Source: Desulfovibrionales bacterium
Lineage (GTDB): Bacteria > Desulfobacterota > Desulfovibrionia > Desulfovibrionales > Desulfomicrobiaceae
Reading direction: 5' to 3'
Assembly (NCBI GenBank): GCA_012727515.1
Contig: JAAYGZ010000028.1
Coordinates: 1-9,626 of the forward strand
DNA length: 9,626 nucleotides
The notes under the pieces: model-generated
What the model was told of the DNA's origin: nothing
Databases searched by the model: none
The model's input: only the letters and a program-made list of their open reading frames with translations
Made by a program: the position numbers and the translations under genes
Shown: positions 7,081-9,626 of the stretch, piece after piece
Numbering within the stretch: the first letter of the stretch is position 1
Layout: the number at the start of each line of letters is the position of its first letter

Positions 7081-7491
7081 GTGCTGAAAGCTGCGCAAGC
7101 CTACAGGCAAACCCAGGTTGTTACTGCCACACCTGGCCATTTGGTGGTCATGCTCTACGATGGAGCCATTACCTTTCTGGAACAGGCCAAAGAACGTATC
7201 CAGGCCAAAGATTATGCCCAGAAAGGCATCCTCATCTCCCAGGCCCTGGATATTATCGCTGAGCTGGACAGTTCGCTGAATGCGGAAAAAGGTGGAGAAA
7301 TCGCCCAGAACCTGCACAAACTGTATATGTACTGCAATACACGTCTGTTGCATGCAAACCTCAAAATGGACACCACGCTGGTAGATGAAGTGATCAGCAT
7401 TTTGTCTTCATTTCGCTCTGCCTTTGCAGAAATCTCCCAGACCCAGCCCCCGCCCGTACGTCCGCCAGCTGCGGCCCATTACGCACGATAA
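7081..7491 (+). CDS. fliS: Flagellar export chaperone FliS
   Basis: FliS is a small cytosolic helical protein that binds the carboxy terminus of flagellin and keeps it unpolymerised until export. The 136 residues fit the family. AYRQTQVVTATPGHLVVMLYDGAITFLEQA at residues 7-36 carries the conserved Y-Q-V-A-P-LV-MLYDGAI pattern, followed by helices with LDIIAELDSSLN and NLHKLYMYCNTRLLHANLK. The tail after about 121 is proline-rich (PPPVRPPAA) and is probably flexible. The start is GTG 7081, supported by GGAGG at 7071-7075 and by the conserved sequence beginning only six residues later. The overlapping ATG at 7079 is out of frame and stops after two codons. It lies 10 bases after fliD, so the two are cotranscribed. 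Confidence 0.94.
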   Translation: MLKAAQAYRQTQVVTATPGHLVVMLYDGAITFLEQAKERIQAKDYAQKGILISQALDIIAELDSSLNAEKGGEIAQNLHKLYMYCNTRLLHANLKMDTTLVDEVISILSSFRSAFAEISQTQPPPVRPPAAAHYAR

Positions 7492-7530
7492 TATTTCACG
7501 CAGCCCGGTGTGGTATGCACTCCAGTATAT

Positions 7531-7569
7531 GCCGTCAGCGTTCCCTTGCGCTGGCGGCGTTCTTGTTGC
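7531..7569 (+). terminator. Probable intrinsic terminator after fliS
   Basis: GCCGTCAGCG (7531-7540) and CGCTGGCGGC (7549-7558) form a 10-bp GC-rich stem with one G-U pair around an 8-base loop. GTTCTTGTTGC follows, which is T-rich but interrupted. It lies 39 bases after the fliS stop, where the fliD-fliS transcript should end. The weak T tract makes complete termination uncertain. Confidence 0.7.
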
Positions 7570-7586
7570 ATCTTCCTGGGTGCAAC
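7565..7586 (+). repeat. Second inverted repeat before the AsnB-like gene
   Basis: GTTGCA (7565-7570) and TGCAAC (7581-7586) are exact inverted repeats 10 bases apart, followed by GTATTTTCCTG. It abuts the preceding hairpin. It could be a second terminator stem or an operator for the next gene. I see no convincing sigma-70 promoter in 7492-7621, only weak TTG and TATTTT elements. Confidence 0.4.
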
Positions 7587-7621
7587 GTATTTTCCTGTAA
7601 TGTGTACCTGAGGATAACATC

Positions 7622-9502
7622 ATGAGCGGTATTGCCGGTATTTTTCATGCCCAGGGCATTTCCAATGTCTCCGCCATCATTGACAGCATGGGGCAGAAGC
7701 TGGCGCATCGTGGCCCCGGAGGCCAGGCCGTGTATAAGGATGACTCCTGCGCCCTGGTCTGGAGACGTGAGGCGTCCTGCACCACAACACCCAGTACCAC
7801 GCCCTTGGTTCATCCCCAAACAGGGCATGTTCTTATTTTTGATGGCTGTATCTACAATGCCGCAACGCTGAGCACTGAGCTGCTCATGCAAGGGCATAAC
7901 CTGGGCTCTGGTTCAGACCCTGAAGTGGTTCTGGCAGCCTACCAGGAATGGGGAACTGCCTGTTTTGCTCAGTTCAAAGGCATGTTTGCCTGTGCCCTGT
8001 GGGAGCCTGCCACGCGCACTCTTGTGCTGGCCCGCGACCACATGGGACAAAAACCACTGGTCTATACCTGGCTTCCTGATGGCTCATTTATTTTTGCTTC
8101 AGAAATCAAGGCCCTGCTCTGCCATCCTCACGTGGTGTCTCGTGTTCATGCCATAGCCCTGGATCGTTTGCTGGATTATGGATTCAACCTTGCTCCAGAC
8201 TCATTTATTCAGGGTATTCAGCATATTATGCCTGCCACATACGCCATAATTGACAGGCGGGGCATGCGCAGCAACTCCTACTGGAGCCTGGATCTTGATC
8301 AGCCAGTTCAAAACCTGTCCCGCAGTGATGCAGCCTGGGAACTATCCGCACACCTGGGCTCTGCAGTGCGCCGCTGTCTGCACACTGATACTCCGCTTCT
8401 TGCCTATTTAAGCGGTGGCATTGACTCCAGCTCGGTCACGGCACGCTATGCCCAGATTACAGACGACCCAGTCCATACATTGTCCATTACTTTTACTGAG
8501 GCGGGCTACGATGAAAGCCATTATGCGCGTCAGGTGGCCAAGGCCATAGGCTCACTGCATCATGAATTTCAGTGTGCCATTGCTGAAGACGAAATAACCA
8601 AGCTCATCTGGCACTTAGAAACCCCCTTGGTAACCTTGCTGCACCTGCCTTTGTACCTGCTCTCGCGTCAGGCGCGTGACCTGGGTTTTAGTGCTGTTTT
8701 GTCCGGAGACGGGGCTGATGAAATTCTGGGCGGGTATGATTATTTTAAGCTCATTAAACTTATGCCCTTTATTGCCCGTCAGGAATCACCTTTCAGGGCC
8801 AATCTGCTGCGCCGCATCTATCCACAGCTCACAGCTGAACAAGCCTGGACCCAATATCAGATCTTTAAAACCTATCCCTGTCCGCATCCGGCCCTGCCCT
8901 ACCGGTTCCAGGCCTTTCAGTTAAAAAATCAACTCTTGTGCGACGATCTTTTAGATCAGCTTGCCGCATGTCAGGAACAGCGCCACAATGATCTGCCCCA
9001 GGTTCCAGGACATCGCCCTTTGCTGGACCAGGCCCTGTTTCTGGAAACCCGAATGCGCCTGCCCAACCTGACCCTGCCCCTGGGTGATACCATGAGCATG
9101 GCCAATGCTGTGCAAGTGCACGCTCCGTTTATGGATCACACGCTGCTGGAATATCTGTTCAGCCTGCCTGCTCACTATAAAATGCAGGGATTGCGTGAAA
9201 AGCACCTGCTCAAACGCAGTTCCAGAACCATTCTGCCTCCACAAATCTGTGCCCGCCGCAAGCAACCCTTATCCCCTCCTGGGGCCTGGTTTGTGCGCAC
9301 CTTTCGCACACTGATAGGCGATACTCTGGCCCCTGACACAACCCGCGCCAAAGGCTATTTCCGGCCAGAATTTATAGAATTTATGTTGCGTGAATTTGAT
9401 GCAGGCAGTCGCATGGATTATAGCGGAGTACTTGTCGTGGCATTTTTTATTCACTTGTGGGACTCGCTGTTTATCCAGCGCTCTGGCAGCAACTCCCACT
9501 AA
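7622..9502 (+). CDS. AsnB-family amidotransferase-like protein with altered glutaminase site
   Basis: This is a two-domain protein of the asparagine synthetase B family, 626 residues. The amino-terminal class II glutamine amidotransferase fold is clear: GIAGIF, HRGP at 29-32, SDPEVVLAAYQEWG at 98-111, LARDHMGQKPL and FASEIKALL. Yet the catalytic Cys after Met is Ser (AGC at 7625), and the glutamine-binding NGEIYN motif reads DGCIYN (74-79). The carboxy-terminal ATP-pyrophosphatase domain looks active: SGGIDSS at 264-270, YDESHYARQVA at 296-306, SGDGADEILGGY at 361-372, MSMANAVQVHAPFMDH at 491-506 and KHLLKRSSRTILPP at 527-540. Such enzymes adenylate a carboxylate and transfer an amine. With a defective glutaminase, it may use free ammonia or another amine, as beta-lactam synthetase does with an internal amine. 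AGGA at 7611-7614 supports the ATG. It may act in asparagine or cell-surface modification, but the substrate cannot be read from sequence. Confidence 0.88.
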   Translation: MSGIAGIFHAQGISNVSAIIDSMGQKLAHRGPGGQAVYKDDSCALVWRREASCTTTPSTTPLVHPQTGHVLIFDGCIYNAATLSTELLMQGHNLGSGSDPEVVLAAYQEWGTACFAQFKGMFACALWEPATRTLVLARDHMGQKPLVYTWLPDGSFIFASEIKALLCHPHVVSRVHAIALDRLLDYGFNLAPDSFIQGIQHIMPATYAIIDRRGMRSNSYWSLDLDQPVQNLSRSDAAWELSAHLGSAVRRCLHTDTPLLAYLSGGIDSSSVTARYAQITDDPVHTLSITFTEAGYDESHYARQVAKAIGSLHHEFQCAIAEDEITKLIWHLETPLVTLLHLPLYLLSRQARDLGFSAVLSGDGADEILGGYDYFKLIKLMPFIARQESPFRANLLRRIYPQLTAEQAWTQYQIFKTYPCPHPALPYRFQAFQLKNQLLCDDLLDQLAACQEQRHNDLPQVPGHRPLLDQALFLETRMRLPNLTLPLGDTMSMANAVQVHAPFMDHTLLEYLFSLPAHYKMQGLREKHLLKRSSRTILPPQICARRKQPLSPPGAWFVRTFRTLIGDTLAPDTTRAKGYFRPEFIEFMLREFDAGSRMDYSGVLVVAFFIHLWDSLFIQRSGSNSH

Positions 9503-9526
9503 GGATATGCTGATTAAACCGAAATT

Positions 9527-9626
9527 CGTCATTGCGAACGAAGTGAAGCAATCCAAAATTATTGATTTAGCAATAAGTTACAGATTGCCGCGTCGCTACG
9601 CTCTACCCATAGGGCATAAACTCGCA
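9527..9626. repeat. REP-like palindromic repeat, cut by the window end
   Basis: CGTCATTGCGAACGAAG starts at 9527 and continues to AAGCAATCC at 9554. From 9583 the opposite arm GATTGCCGCGTCGCTACGC appears, and the window ends in CTCGCA, the complement of the TGCGA in the left arm. Together they give an imperfect inverted repeat whose outer right end (expected ATGACG) lies beyond the window. A nested perfect inverted repeat, TTATTG (9559-9564) and CAATAA (9571-9576), sits in the middle. This sequence family is a known dispersed intergenic repeat in many bacterial genomes. It lies 24 bases after the AsnB-like gene, and I see no gene in 9503-9626. Confidence 0.75.

Noticed and set aside
1..9626. 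Search for a defence, mobile or biosynthetic cluster
   Set aside because: Apart from the AsnB-like gene, every protein gene belongs to a standard housekeeping or flagellar family. No integrase, transposase, toxin-antitoxin pair or CRISPR repeat was seen.

Overview
The window looks like a chromosomal segment of a deltaproteobacterium (Desulfobacterota), most likely in or near the Desulfovibrionales. That placement rests on the protein sequences and on the gene order cdsA-dxr-rseP-tsaB followed by flagellin, fliD and fliS, which I recall from Desulfovibrio-type genomes. I could not run a search. All eight protein genes lie on the + strand. I see no tRNA, rRNA, CRISPR array, insertion sequence or phage gene.

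Bases 1-3793 hold a tightly packed housekeeping run: cdsA (its start lies left of the window), dxr, rseP and tsaB. Neighbours are separated by 7 bases or overlap by 7 and 26 bases, so they are very likely one operon. They cover phospholipid precursor synthesis, the first committed step of the MEP isoprenoid pathway, intramembrane proteolysis and a factor for the tRNA t6A modification.

Bases 3794-7491 hold the flagellar filament genes. A compact flagellin gene has a candidate sigma-28 promoter and a structured leader. The leader contains a 10-bp hairpin, then a small hairpin presenting AGGA in its loop, then a Shine-Dalgarno sequence that also fits the CsrA consensus. This resembles the two-site CsrA control of Bacillus hag. 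A strong intrinsic terminator follows fliC. Next come a near-perfect sigma-54 promoter and the pair fliD-fliS (filament cap and flagellin chaperone). The arrangement suggests that cap and chaperone are made in the middle class of the flagellar cascade and flagellin last, with an additional translational brake.

Bases 7492-9502 hold two hairpins and then a 626-residue protein of the asparagine synthetase B family. Its synthetase domain looks intact, but the glutaminase nucleophile Cys is Ser and other glutamine-pocket residues are changed. It probably does not use glutamine as nitrogen donor, so 'asparagine synthetase (glutamine-hydrolysing)' would be a misleading label. The last 100 bases are most of a REP-like palindromic repeat (CGTCATTGCGA family) cut by the window edge.

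I found no wholly new multi-gene system. The most interesting items are the altered AsnB-like enzyme, the flagellin leader and the split sigma-54/sigma-28 promoter layout.
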